Shown in pieces: positions 23,267-35,431 of a stretch of 64,000 nt of DNA. The notes under the pieces were generated by a model. The model did no database searches. It saw only the letters and a list, made by a program, of their open reading frames with translations, and was not told the origin of the DNA. The stretch is from Theristus sp. LFF4_11 (taxonomy: Eukaryota > Nematoda > Chromadorea > Monhysterida > Xyalidae), in contig JASANC010000810.1 in the NCBI GenBank assembly GCA_030248135.1, forward strand, positions 1 to 64,000, read 5' to 3'. A program made the position numbers and the translations under genes. Every line of letters begins with the position of its first letter. The first letter of the stretch is position 1.

Positions 23267-26200
23267 ATGAGCTGCAACAATTCCGACGATCCGCCAATTT
23301 CAACCGCTGCGCGACACAAAACACTCATGGTGACTTTGGATAATTTTTTAATTGTCTTATTTAAAAAATGCACTTGTAAGGTGGTCTGTTACATTTACAC
23401 AGTTACATGCTGTGACGTAAGTGATTGATACAGCAAACTTCTAAACAAACAGTTTGAAAGAAATTCGAGTTTTCTCACTCGTTCGATCAATTTTGTTTGT
23501 TCTCGCAGAAAAAACGTGCGCGCGTGACTGTGACCGTGAAGCATCCGGTGAATGAGTTCTTTGTGCAAACGTTGTGGCAGTGGCATAATACGAAGAAGAA
23601 CGAGGGAAACAGAAACATGGCCACCAATTACCGGCGCGCTTGGGAGGAACTGCAAAAGTACAAGGTTGGATGGAACGTGAAGCGTGATGAAATGGAAAGA
23701 AGTCATTCTGTAATTGCGTTTGAAGTTTCAAGACCGTTGTTTCCGATTGCCCACCCGCCCGCACATTTTCTCCACCCATTCCGAACACTGAAGCTTGTAA
23801 TAATAATACTGTCGATAATACCTAAAATGCTGGTCTGAAAACCGTACACTTTCATTTATTCAATCGTGTGTTGGCATCGTCGTCGCATCACAACAAACAC
23901 TGTAATATAACACTGCACGCGTGACAGTGCCAGAGTGCCAGTGTGTTTGTGTGTGTGACTAGGTGGAAAGATTCAGACTAACAAAAATACACGTGTTTAA
24001 ACGCGTGCGTAGACGTCAGACAAAGACTGAAATTACTCTTTAGTTGGAACTGAACAGTGGCAAGGAAGCAACGATGATCCGGCATATTGGCCCTGCGATC
24101 GCAAACGAACTGGACAAGGCGCTGCAGCAGGCCGTCAAAGAGTTTGGAGGTCCATTGACCTTGGACTACGTGAAGACACTTCGCGGTCGGCGGTCAGGGT
24201 CGCCGACCAGCAAGAGACCTGAGGTGGAGAAAGGTTGGGAATTTTGGGGGGGGGGCGTGGTCTTTGTGTTTAGGTACCACCAATGCACCGTTGTATCATC
24301 AAAAACGGGGGGGGTACAATTCCGGCCCGTTAATTCCGGCCTGAAGAATTCCGGCCCGAAGAATTCCGGCCCCGTGAATTTTCGCCAGCACGAACAATAT
24401 TAAACCACACGAAGTGATTTTGGTAATAAATAATAAAATAAAAATATCGATGTTCACATGTTACAGTGTATTTTCAATGATGTTCGTCCTGTTTGCTTTT
24501 TTGGAAAGTGAAACCTTTTGGAAAAAAAAGAAACTACAACTAAATTTTTAAATTTTTTACTATGAACAGGATTTGTGACCCTTTTACCTTATCAAAAAAG
24601 CTTGGCTTAGGATTAGGAACCTACAATAAGTCACTGCAAGCAAGTTCTAAACAAAAATAAAAACATCAAGAATTTATTTACCAAAAATCACTTCGTGTGG
24701 TTTAATATTGTTCTTGCTGGCGAAAATTCTCCGGGCCGGAATTCACCGGGCCGGAATTTTTCGGGCCGGAATGAGCGGGCCGGAATTCTACGGGCCGGAA
24801 TTTCGCGGGACGGAATAGTACACGAGCCGTACAGGACTCTTGAGATTCGGGTACAGCAGCACAATACGGTCTCCAGACTTACTGATTCGACTGTATTGGT
24901 ATGGCACGGCCAATCAGTTCAATGCTCACCGCCTCCGTGTCCAGAGCTCCATTATCCAGCCACTGTTTCAGTGGTTCGATTTTTTCACAATTGCAGCTTT
25001 GAGTTTTGGGGTTTTTTTGCTGAAAGTAGCCCGATTTCAGGGCACATCAACCATACACGCAGCACTGCACGCACCGGTGGTGCAGGTTCCAACGATGCTG
25101 CAAGCTCAAGTTCCACCTCGACGACACCAAACGCCGGCCTCGTCTCGTCGTCGACAGCAGGCCAGCAGAGTTATTTTGCGAAACTGTTTGGTGGTGGCGG
25201 CGCCAGCCAACCGGAGCCGGAATCGATGGGACCGAAAGCTGCGATTGGAAAACGAGAGAATGATGTCGCAACATTCACGGCTACGAAGACTGGATCGGAC
25301 GCTTTCTTGGCATCTGCGACGTCGACGTCGACAGGCTGTAGAACGGATCTCGTTTTTGGCGGTCAGTTTTGGGTGTGTTTTTGGCGGAAAGTTCTCGATT
25401 TTGCGATATTGGTCTCAGAGGTTGAGTTGCTATTTCAGTGGAAAACTGGAGAACGTATGGTAGTTAATTGAGTGCTTATTTGGTATGCAACCAGCAGATT
25501 GGCTTGTGCTCGAATTCGTTCGATTCGGCTCGACACGATTTTGGACTGCAAATTTTTGTCGTTGTGAACGAGAAGTGAACGGGAGAATCTCGGAAATCGT
25601 CGAGGATGCTGCAATGATCCCTGCCAATCAAGCACATCCATAGCGAGATCGTTTCGGGACCGAATACCACATACTACCGTACTCCGTGTACAACCATAAA
25701 TTTGCCTTACCATCGCATCACCAATTTCTGTCTCTCGTCTCAGACAACAACAGCGCCTGCGTTGCCAGCACCAGTAGTGCAAGCTCACACATCAACAGCC
25801 AATCGGCACTGTCAAATTTGGCTGCTTTCATTGAGATTTCGGCTGGGCAAGTGCAGCGAACGTCAGTGCTGCATAAAATGCCCGCGCTGCAACGACAGCT
25901 CAGTGAGGCGGGCAACGAAATCGATGCGGTCGGGTTTTCTATTTTGGTTTTTTTTGTTTTAAGGTGAGTTTCAACGGATTTTGCAATAAAAGTTATTAAA
26001 CTACCAGACCCAGCATTGGTGGGTTTTGGGGTATTGAGCGGCTTGGCTAAACATACGGTCAGTCAGGAAAGATGACAAAGTGCGGCTTCAAGACCTTGAT
26101 TTACTTTGTTCGAGAGATCGCACCAAATTTGCATGTTCCAAAATTTCAGTTCACCCTACATCCCGGTTCCTTTTCCGTGCGTCTGCTTGTCGATCAACAT

Positions 26201-28189
26201 GAGTCCGGAAACACGCGAGAGGACGACAGTCGTCAGTTGGGCAGAGAATTGGCGAAAATTGGGCAAACTTTCGAGGAACGTCAGTTGAAGCTGGGCGATT
26301 ACGTTTGGGTGGCCAGAAGTGACACCAACCCCGGAGAGGAGCTGGTCTTGGATTGTGTGGTGGAGCGAAAGCGGATGGACGATTTGCATCAGAGCATCAC
26401 GAAAAGCGAACGGTTTGGTTCTGCAATAGCATGGTTTCGATGGCCTGTTTGGGACAAAAAAACTGGATTTGATAGGTTGGCGTTGCAAAGGTGTATTCGT
26501 GTGCTGGGACTTCACTACCCGGGGACTTGCATTTGTTCTGTTGCTTTTTCCTGGCACCCCATACCCGTGCGACTGGTGTGGCGTTGTGTGCTGCAACCTG
26601 CAGCCTGCAGGTATCCGGCAAATGAGTTTGCGGGATTCCGCCAGCTCCACTGTACGTGCATCAGTGCATTGCATGTGGCTGAAAATGAATTGGCGAATGT
26701 TCCTATTTGGTCTCTCACAATTATGCGTTTTCCGTTTTTTTTCTTGAAGATACCGCGAACAGAAGCAACGAATGATCGAAGCTGGTTTTCGCAATCGCGT
26801 CTATCTGATCGAGCAGCACGCCAAGACGGCGCACCGCCAGAGTGAGTCGATGCAGAAAGCGGTCCGCTCGGCCATTCACAATTCGCAGGTTTGGTTGATA
26901 AGCATTGTTGTTTGAATTGCCACATAAAGATTGAATGAAACTAGTTTTCTTTTACGTCTGCAAATAACCATTGAGTCGTAGAACCCCCAACAAATTGATT
27001 ATGCATGTTGTTTTCAGATGTGAGCTATCAAGTGTTTTGTTTGTTGTTGTTGTTGTTGAGATTTTTAGGCGATGTTTTTAGCCAGGGCTAACCCAAAGAA
27101 ACGTACATAACGCCATTGAGTAGAGAGCCCATCGAGTTTTTCTGTCATTAAGTGCCTATACACCCCTCGGCGGGGCTCGTACCCCCGAGCGCACAGACTG
27201 TAGTCTAATGCACTACCACCAGTCCACTAGGGTGACAACAAGTGTTTTTTTCTTCAAGGTCCACCAAGAGTTCATCGTTCACTTGACGGAGAACGCCCGT
27301 GAGACGGCGACCTATTTGTGCGCGCTGACGAAATATCTGCAGCGAACGATCGCCTCGAAAACACTGGTCGCCTGCTCCGTTGACTGCTGGCAAACGGTCG
27401 GGTTTGTTGGAATTTATCTCGGTTTTTCTGTGTATTTTTGCGGTTTTACCTGTCTGTGTTTTTGGTTTCTTTTAATTTTGAGTTTTCACAGTTACTGTAC
27501 ACCTCCCTGATCGTTCAGGGTAGATTGCATAGCTTTTGAAGCTTTCAGGCGCGCGAGGCATACGCTGCGCTTGGGGACGCAAACACACTGGCGCTGCTGC
27601 CGTTTCCGCATTTCCAGCGAGTCGCCCAGAAAACGATGCCGATGAATGCGCGCGATCTGTTCACGCGGCAATTGATCGTAAGTGTGTGTTAATTAGAACA
27701 GTTATCGTTCGATCAAAATCAAACACACAGGCATACAGGCGTTTGCTTATACGAACGGTGTTTTTAGGCGATGTTTTCAGCCAGTGCTAACCCAGAGAAG
27801 CGCACAGAACGCCGTCGAAGTAGGGTGTGCCCATCGAGTTTTTTCTGTCATTAAGTGCCTATACACCCCTCGGCGGGGCTCGATCCCACGAACGTACAGA
27901 CAACGAGTCTAACGCGCTACCACCAGGCCACGAGCGGTGATACAGCGCCCTCATGATCTCCCTGTACCTCCAGGTGTGCCCGCGGATGACCGCCGCGAAG
28001 GCCCTGGCAGTGACCGAATCCTACGGCACCTGGTCTCAGTTGATCGAGGCCTATCGAGCCTGTGCCACCCCTGAGCAGAGGGCGCAGCTGTTGGCGCCTC
28101 TGAAGGCGAAGGACTTTGAGGCGACCCCCTTGAACAAGGCGTTGAGCGCAAAGTTGGCGCGCTTCTTTTGTGCCGTCGGCGTGGACTGA
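23267..28189 (+). CDS. mus81: Crossover junction endonuclease MUS81, ten exons, 599 aa
   Basis: MUS81, with an EME1-type partner, cuts 3'-flaps, replication forks and nicked Holliday junctions in the nucleus. Exons are 23267-23329, 23509-23664, 24044-24233, 25041-25361, 25744-25928, 26150-26412, 26750-26888, 27259-27396, 27549-27677 and 27974-28189 (1800 nt, all phases consistent). The N-terminal helix-hairpin-helix region spans VNEFFVQTLWQW to LELNSGKEATMIRHIG. A Ser/Thr/Gly-rich linker (exons 4-5) follows, then the XPF/ERCC4 nuclease fold with LLVD, GDYVWVAR and the catalytic signature VVERKRMDDL (ERKR at 377-380), RYREQKQRM, and a C-terminal (HhH)2 ending AKLARFFCAVG. Slightly longer than human MUS81 because of the linker. 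Two SINEs and a foldback element sit in its introns. Confidence 0.95.
24314..24821. mobile_element. Foldback element with repeated AATTCCGGCCCG arms (MUS81 intron 3)
   Basis: The left arm carries four or more copies of AATTCCGGCCYG, then GAATTTTCGCCAGCACGAAC and ACCACACGAAGTGATTTTGG. The right arm is the reverse complement of these in mirror order, ending in several CGGGCCGGAATT repeats before GTAC. The centre (24570-24655) is a reverse-complement relative of the first ~100 bases of the 2.03 kb unit at position 1, including GCTTGGCTTAGGATTAGGAA. Confidence 0.8.
27064..27236 (-). mobile_element. tRNA-derived SINE (family 2), MUS81 intron 7/8 boundary region
   Basis: On the minus strand the head reads GTGGACTGGTGGTAGTGC (A box) and GGGGGTACGAGCCCC (B box), followed by a conserved body (GAGGGGTGTATAGGCAC, AACTCGATGGGC) and an end resembling GGGTTAGCCCTGGCTAAAA. 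The tRNA head lies ~20 bases upstream of the next MUS81 exon. Copies occur at 27759-27942 and 59686-59878. Confidence 0.75.
27759..27942 (-). mobile_element. tRNA-derived SINE (family 2), last MUS81 intron
   Basis: Same arrangement as the copy ~700 bases upstream, with head GTGGCCTGGTGGTAGCGC and B box GGGATCGAGCCCC on the minus strand. It ends ~30 bases before the final MUS81 exon. Confidence 0.75.
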
Positions 28190-28382
28190 AGCGTGGCGTT
28201 TGGTTTATTTTTACATGCAGTTTATTGCGAAATGCAGTTTTTTGTGCAGATTGTGTTGATCGGTTGGATTTCAGTTGGTAAGATCACGTCAGTCACAGAC
28301 AAACACACCAGTAGTAGCATATCACTTCAGTTACCTATTTCACAGCGTTAATTTACTACAAGGTGAATAGAAAAGAAGCTTG
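28190..28382. other. MUS81 3' flank
   Basis: This short AT-rich flank has no clear AATAAA. AGTAGTAGCATATCACTTCAG at ~28310 is repeated in inverted form near 36990, just outside the right arm of the large inverted-repeat region. Confidence 0.5.
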
Positions 28383-28765
28383 AAAGGCCAGCCGCTGTGA
28401 AATGGCCGATTGAAGTGACATAGAAATTAAATTTAATGTGCTTCATTTTTACACCCGTACGTCCTCTTCGAATACGCAGTTTTGTTATGAACGCTGACGT
28501 GTATCGTTTACATGTGAAAATGATCAAGATTATATTTGTCGATCGCGCTCCAAGATGTATATCAGCTGCGGGTGCGCACATAACCGCTTGACGCACTGTT
28601 GAGCGCGACAGGTAAAAAACGACATATTGATATGAATTCTATTGTGAGCGCCTCATGGGAAATTACAATTGCTGGACTAATAATAGTAGTCCATTTATAC
28701 TGCATTTGCATTACCGGAAGCTGTCATTAATTAAACACAAAAATCCGTTTAAAATCACTTTTAAG

Positions 28766-30868
28766 ATAGGCTTTTTCACAATACCGACCCTCCTTAGGCA
28801 CAATTTCAAAAAAGTTTTCAAATTCAGTCAAATTTAAGACCAATCGAACTGCCTTGATGCCCTGAGTTCGAAAATCATATTTTTATCTTAATCCAAGCTT
28901 TCTTTATGCTTCAAAATTAGGAAAAACCTAATTTTCGACCCCTTGTAGCAAAACTGTTCTAGCTCGCTTCTGCTTGAAGCTATTAACAGAAATCAAACAC
29001 CAATCGATTCCCCTTGTGCTCGCGCACATTTTTCGTTTCTATACTATGGGTTGAAAACGTTTTTTCATGTTCTGTATTTTTAAAAAACTGCAGAGGTTGG
29101 TGGTTTTTTACGTTTTTCGGTACTTTAGAAACGTTTGTGGGGTATAGTTGCTAAGTAATTCTGAAAGATCTACAAAAAATGTATATTCATGTAAAATTTC
29201 AGCTTCATAAAGCGTCGCCGGGACTCACACGATACAAAACAAAATGGCTTGTCGCATGCGTTTTTGGTCAATATGCCGCATGCATACTGTACATGCGCGC
29301 ACACACACAGTCACAGTGCACGCAAGCAGTGTGTGCGAAAACTGCGCTTGCAAGTTGTTTGTTGTTCGCTTTGCACAAAAAATCACGATGTAGCGCGTAA
29401 AGTGCGTTTGCAAGTTGTTTGTTGTTCGCTTTGCACAATCACGATATAGCGTCTCGTTGCAACGCAACAGAACAACTCAAATACGCATCTAATAAAGAAA
29501 GATGCGCATGCGTGCACGCTTTTTGTGCAACGTTGATCAAATGAAGCTTCAAATAAAAATATCGCAACTTTCATTCAACAAAAAAGTATCAAAAGTATAA
29601 TGAGCGGACCGGAACTCTTCAGGCCTTTTCAGGCCACATTTAGAGGGCCGCAATTATACCCCTCCCGTCGGGGTCTTGCCCCGAGCGTTTTTCCGAAACT
29701 TTGAGTTCAGGGACCGGACACCGCGGCGGACAGGAGTAGGACATCGGACACAAAGTCGGACATTTTCATTTAGCGTGCGGTCACTACGCGATCTTTTGAC
29801 TGTGGCTGTGTTGTCTTAATCTTCTCATTGTGCCGTGTTTGTCCGTCCGTCCTTTTTTCGGTACTCCTTCAAAATATGGGTCCGCTCAAACTTCATCGCA
29901 GCGCGCTGATTGATGGCTCATATGAAAGCCCTCGTTCTGCTGGGTAATCCTGTGTATGGGTTTTTTTGAAATTCAAAATTTTGAAGAATTTTTGTTATTT
30001 GAAATTTTTGATTAAAAGCGTCTGCGGTGGGCGTGTACAGTGCACTGAAAGTTGTATTTATGTGCTTGATAGATATTTATGATGAATACCGTTCACATGA
30101 TATTGCATGAGCATGAAACAGTCATACGTCTGAAAGTAGGGCCCACGGGTTCAGTACCGAAGACGTGGGGGTGGGGGGTACGTACACCCCCCCCCTAGAG
30201 CACCCGAGACCTCCGCGTGGGGTGTGGGGTCACGCGACACCAAACCTTAAAACCTGAACACTGGACCATCCACACTCCTTTCGAAATTTGCTTGACTGTG
30301 ACTGTGTGTGCGCGCGCATGTACAGTATGCATGCGGCATATTGACCAAAAACGCATGCGACAAGCCATTTTGTTTTGTATCGTGTGACTCCCGGCGACGC
30401 TTTATGAAGCTGAAATTTTACAAGAATATACATTTTTCACAGATCTTTCAGAATTACTTAGCAACTATACCCCACAAACGTTTCTAAAGTACCGAAAAAC
30501 GTAAAAAACCACCAACCTCTGCAGTTTTTTATAAATACAAAGCATGAAAAAACGTTTTCAACTCATAGTATAAAAACGAAAAATGTGCGTGAGCACAAGG
30601 GGAATCGATTGGTGTTTGATTTTTGTTAATAGCTTCAAGCAGAAGCGAGCTAGAGCAGTTTCACTACAAGGGGGTCGAAAATTAGGTTTTTCTTAATTTT
30701 GAAGCATAAAAAAGGCTTGGATTAGGATAAAAATATGATTTTAGAACTCAGGGCATCAAGGCGGTTCGATTGGTCTTAAATTTGACTGAATTTGAAAACT
30801 TTTTTGAAATTGTGCCTAGAGGTGTGGAGGCCGGGTCGGTCGACTCAAAAAGCCTATCTTAAAACACC
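28766..30868. mobile_element. Second long-inverted-repeat element, same family as 19620-22470
   Basis: Arms of ~550-600 bases (28766-29320 and 30265-30868) are inverted copies; the right end reads GTGCCTAGAGGTGTGGAGG, then GGTCGGTCGACTC, as in the first element. The centre contains a ~58-base direct repeat (GCAAGTTGTTTGTTGTTCGC at 29347 and 29407) and no coding sequence that I can recognise. Confidence 0.8.
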
Positions 30869-31082
30869 GTCCAACATAATATTGCAAATTGCACATTTTT
30901 TGACTCAATATTTTATTGCAAGCGTTATTAATGACCACGCAAAAGAGGTCGCGCCCACAAATTTGCGGTACGTTTTGTTATTTTATTTTTATTTTGTGTC
31001 ATTTGTCGAAATAATGAGCAATCGAGTAAAAAAATAAAGGTGTGTTTGTTCCAGATTTCTTAAAATTTTCTTTTATCTGTTA

Positions 31083-32500
31083 CTAGCCTATTGACCCGAG
31101 CGTATGTGGCTTAATCAATGCCAAGCCTTTTTGGTGAAGTGGCATTGACTTAGAAAGAAAAAACAGTAACGTTTACTGAATAATAACCCTGAAGAAAATT
31201 TACCTTGTGCTGCCGTGAAGTCGCCTACAATACAATATTTTTTAATGTATTTAAATAAATAAAAAATGCGAAGTTTATGATTTTGCTATTTTTACCCGTT
31301 TACCCTAACCGAAGGCAAGCCTTTTTGTAAGTGAAGTAAAATTGAATAAAAAATATAAAAACTAACGGTTTTTTCATTTACCCGTTTTAAAAAGCTAATG
31401 CTTTTTTACCCGTTTACCTAAGCCAAGCCTTTTTTGTAAAGTGAAAATGCGAAGTTTATGATTTTGCTATTTTTATCCGTTCACCCTAACCTAACTCAAG
31501 CCTTTTTGTAAGTGAAGTAAAATTGAATAAAAAATATCAAAACTAACGTTTTTTTTCATTTACCCGTTTTAAAAAGCTAATGCTTTTTTACCCGTTTACC
31601 TAAGCCAAGCCTTTTTTTGTAAAGTGAAAATGCAAAGTTTATGATTTTGCTATTTTTACCCGTTCACCCTAACCTAAGTCAAGCTTTTTTGTAAGTTAAG
31701 TAAGATTGAATAAGAAATATAAAAATTAACGTTTTTTTTCATTAAAAAATACCCGTTTTAAAAAGCTAATGCTTCTTTTACCCGGTTACCCTAACATAAG
31801 CCAAGTCTTTTTTCTAAAGTGAAAATAAATAGAAGAAACAAAAAAGTGACGTTTATAATTTCGTTTTGCAGTCATTGCTTCTTTTTACCCGTTTACCCCA
31901 ACATGAACCAAACATTTTGCAAAGTGAAAATGAATGGTAAATACCATTTCGACCCAATTAAAAAACTAACTTTTTTCAGAGACGGTTTTGTTACATCTTT
32001 CGCAGTCGCTCGTCAAGTTTTGAGCAGCAACAATTGCCAGTTGCCCAACATGCGTTACGTTGAAATTATCGCTCATAACCATGGAGTATCATTTGAAAAT
32101 GAAACATGGAGTATCAATTTCAATGAAATTTACTTGTTTTGAATCCAAAGTGCAACTTGCAATGCCAATGTCGATGTGCGTTTTGCAACCCGATTTTTAA
32201 AAACAAAACATTTCAAACTTTTTTCAAAGACGGTTTTGTTACATCTTTCCCAGTCGATCATCAAGTTTTGATCAGCCACGCTTCCATTTGCCTGTGCTGC
32301 GCTGAACTGTCTCTGTTGGCCAAAGAGTATCATGATGACTCCAGCTATGAAGAGCGACGTTTTGAGAAAGCAATCTCAACTGGTATTAATAAAAAAATAG
32401 GTTAAGGAAATTGAGATGGAGTTTTCTTAAGTAGCAAAAAGGGCGCCAATTCAAATTGCAAAAAAGTGCCACAGACACTTTGTAAATTTAATAATATAGA
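31083..32500 (-). mobile_element. Helitron-like element 1 of a head-to-tail array
   Basis: Read on the minus strand it begins TCTATATTATTAAATTTAC and ends GGGTCAATAGGCTAG, giving the 5'-TC and CTAG-3' termini of Helitrons, with T following the 3' end. Internally it has repeated TTTTACCCGTTTACC...CAAGCCTTTTTG modules. No Rep/helicase gene is present, so it would be non-autonomous. The 3' hairpin is decayed here. Confidence 0.6.
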
Positions 32501-33736
32501 CTAGCCTATTGACCCGAGCTTATGTGGCTTAATCAATGCCAAGCCTTTTTGGTGAAGTGGCATTGAATTAGAAAGAAAAAACAGTAACGTTTACTGATAA
32601 ATAACCCTGAAGAAAATTTACCTTGTGCTGCCGTGAAGTCGCCTACAATACAATATTTTTAATGTATTTAAATAAATAAAAAATGCGAAGTTTATGATTT
32701 TGCTATTTTTACCCGTTTACCCTAACCGAAGGCAAGCCTTTTTGTAAGTGAAGTAAAATTGAATAAAAAATATAAAAACTAACGTTTTTTTCATTTACCC
32801 GTTTTAAAAAACTAATGCTTTTTTACCCCTTTACCTAAGCCAAACTTTTTTTGTAAAGTGAAAATGCGAAGTTTATGATTTTGCTATTTTTACCCGTTCA
32901 CCCTAACCTAAGTCAAGCCTTTTTGTAAGTTAAGTAAGATTGAATAAAAAATACAAAAATTAACGTTTTTTTTTTCATTAAAAAATACCCGTTTTAAAAA
33001 GCTAATGCTTCTTTTACCCGGTTACCCTAACATAAGCCAAGCCTTTTTTCTAAAGTGAAAATGAATAGAAGAAACAAAAAAAGTGACGTTTATAATTTCG
33101 TTTTGCAGTCATTGCTTCTTTTTACCCGTTTACCCCAACATGACCCAAACATTTTGCAAAGTGAAAATGAATGGTAAATTTTCGACCCAATTAAAAAATT
33201 AACTTTTTTCAAAAACGGTTTTGTTACATCTTTCGCAGTCGCTCGTCAAGTTTTGAGCAGCAACAATTGCCAGTTGCCCATCGTGCGTTACGTTGAAATT
33301 ATCGCTCATAACCATGGAGTATCAATTTGAAAATGAAACATGGAGTATCAATTTCAATGAAATTTACTTGTTTTGAATCCAAAGTGCAACTTGCAATGCC
33401 GATGTCGATGTGCGTTTTGCAACCCGATTTTTAACAACAAAAAAGTTCAAACTTTTTTCAAAGACGGTTTTGTTACATCTTTCCCAGTCGATCATTAAGT
33501 TTTGATCAGCCACGCTTCCATTTGCCTATGCTGTGCTGGAACTGTCTCTGTTGACCAAAGAGTATCATGATGACTCCAGCTATGAGGAGCGACGTTTTGA
33601 GAAAACAATCTCAACTGGCATTAATAAAAAAATAGGTTAAGGAAATTGAGATGGAGTTTTCTTAAATAGCAAAAACGGGCGCCAATTCAAATTGCAAAAA
33701 AGTGCCACAGACACTTTGTAAATTTAATAATATAGA
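32501..33736 (-). mobile_element. Helitron-like element 2 of the array
   Basis: It directly abuts element 1 (TATAGA/CTAGCC) and is highly similar to it, but ~180 bases shorter because internal TTTACCCGTT modules are missing. It has the same TC and CTAG ends on the minus strand. Confidence 0.6.
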
Positions 33737-35431
33737 CTAGCCAATTGACCCGTGCCTACGGCACGGTTAGTTAATTGATAAATACAATTATTATTTTTGA
33801 GTGGATTTTGGCCTTTTGACCTTGCCCACGACCCGGTTTTAAAGTGCATTGCAATTTGATTTTGAGCTGCTTTAACCGACTGCTGTTGATTTACTACAGA
33901 AATTATCTGTCATTTTTAAAGCACTCATATGCATGATCTTGTATTATCATCAGCAACAAACATCCAGTCTAAAAAGCAATCTTTCAATCTTTTTAGTGAG
34001 TTGCATTTCACTGTCCGTTAAATTTCTCAATGACCGTTAAAAGTATGATAAAACATTCTTTGATCAGCAACACCCAACTACTGGCTGCGTAATGTTTTTT
34101 GATCACCAACAAAATCATAAAATCATAATAATCAAAAAGCGTTTGTTTTCAAAATGCCCGTTTAAAAAACATCCCGCAATTTTTTAATTTTGCGTTTTTT
34201 GAATTTGGCACAGTTTTGTTAAACCTGCGGAATGAAATGTTTCCAAAACCAAAAAGCTTTTAGCTATTTTTAATTTTGTTTTCCGATAGTAAGACTATTT
34301 TTAATTAACAACGCGTTTTGTTAAGAAACCCGTTTTTTAGATTTCCCTATTGATTTTTTAGACAACGTTGATAGTTTTGTTAAGATTAAACCTTGTTATT
34401 TTTGAAACGGCATATTAGTTCGGGGCAGTTTATCTCAGTCTAAGCTTACTCTTGATCTAAAACTTTAAAAAATGATGAAGAAAACAGGTAGACGTTGGTA
34501 AATTTCAGCAAAACCCGCGCATTGAAATAAATTAGAAAATCAAAGTTTATAATGTGGCAACATATTTATTATGCATGTTTTACCCGTTTAGCCTAACATA
34601 AGTTTACCAAAAGTCAAGCTTTTTTGTTAAGTGACAATGTAGAAACTAAAAAACAGTGACGTTTTTAAATACCCGTTTTCAACAGGCACAATTTCTTTTT
34701 TACCCGTTTATTATAACATATATAGCCAAACGTGTTTTCCAATTGAAAATAAAATTGTAAATACAAAAGCAACGTTTTTACTCAACAGCCGATTTAAAAA
34801 AATCACTCAAATTCAATTTTTTTGCGTTTCTGTGTTGGGGCATTTTTAATTAAATCTGCAAATTGAAAATAAGTGCAAAAAATTGAAAACAGTCGTTTTT
34901 TTCGATTACCTGGTAACCACTTTAAAAGCCATTTATGATTTTACTTTCCAATAGTCGAACCATTATCAGTTTAATACTTTTTTCTGATTTCGCTAATGAT
35001 TTTTTAGACACCATGAATAGATTGTACAAACTGCAATGTGCATTTGAAAAACTAATGTAGACGTTCGTTTTCCAACCCGATTTAAAAAAAATTTAAACTT
35101 TTTTCAAAGACGGTTTTGTTACATCTGTCGCAGTCGATCATGAAGCTTGAGCAGCAACAATCGCCATTTAGCAACGTGCGTTACGTTTGTTGAACTATCG
35201 CTCATAACCTTGGTTGTCGTTCTTGAGCAAAAGGCATCATGATGACTAAAGTCATGTAGACTGACGATTTGAACTTTGCCTTGTCATTAGAAAATGGAGT
35301 GAAGTATTTAGCAGATGATGACTTAAGTAGCAAAATAGGCTCGAACTGAAAAAATGAGCGCCAATTCAAACTGTTAAAAAAGTTCCAGTTAAAAAAGTTC
35401 CACGGACAAAGTATTTTTTTAGTATAATAGA
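33737..35431 (-). mobile_element. Helitron-like element 3 of the array, with an intact 3' hairpin
   Basis: On the minus strand the 5' end is A/TCTATTATACTAAAAAAAT. The 3' end has a perfect CCGTGCCGTAGGCACGG hairpin, then GTCAATTGG, then CTAG directly followed by element 2. Hairpin, short spacer, CTRR end and A/T insertion context are the Helitron hallmarks. The interior is diverged from elements 1 and 2 but shares the TTTCAAAGACGGTTTTGTTAC block. Confidence 0.65.

Noticed and set aside
31819..32405. Two ORFs with DGFVTSFAVARQ / DGFVTSFPVDHQ similarity
   Set aside because: They lie in the Helitron-like repeats, are broken in the second copy, and match no known protein.
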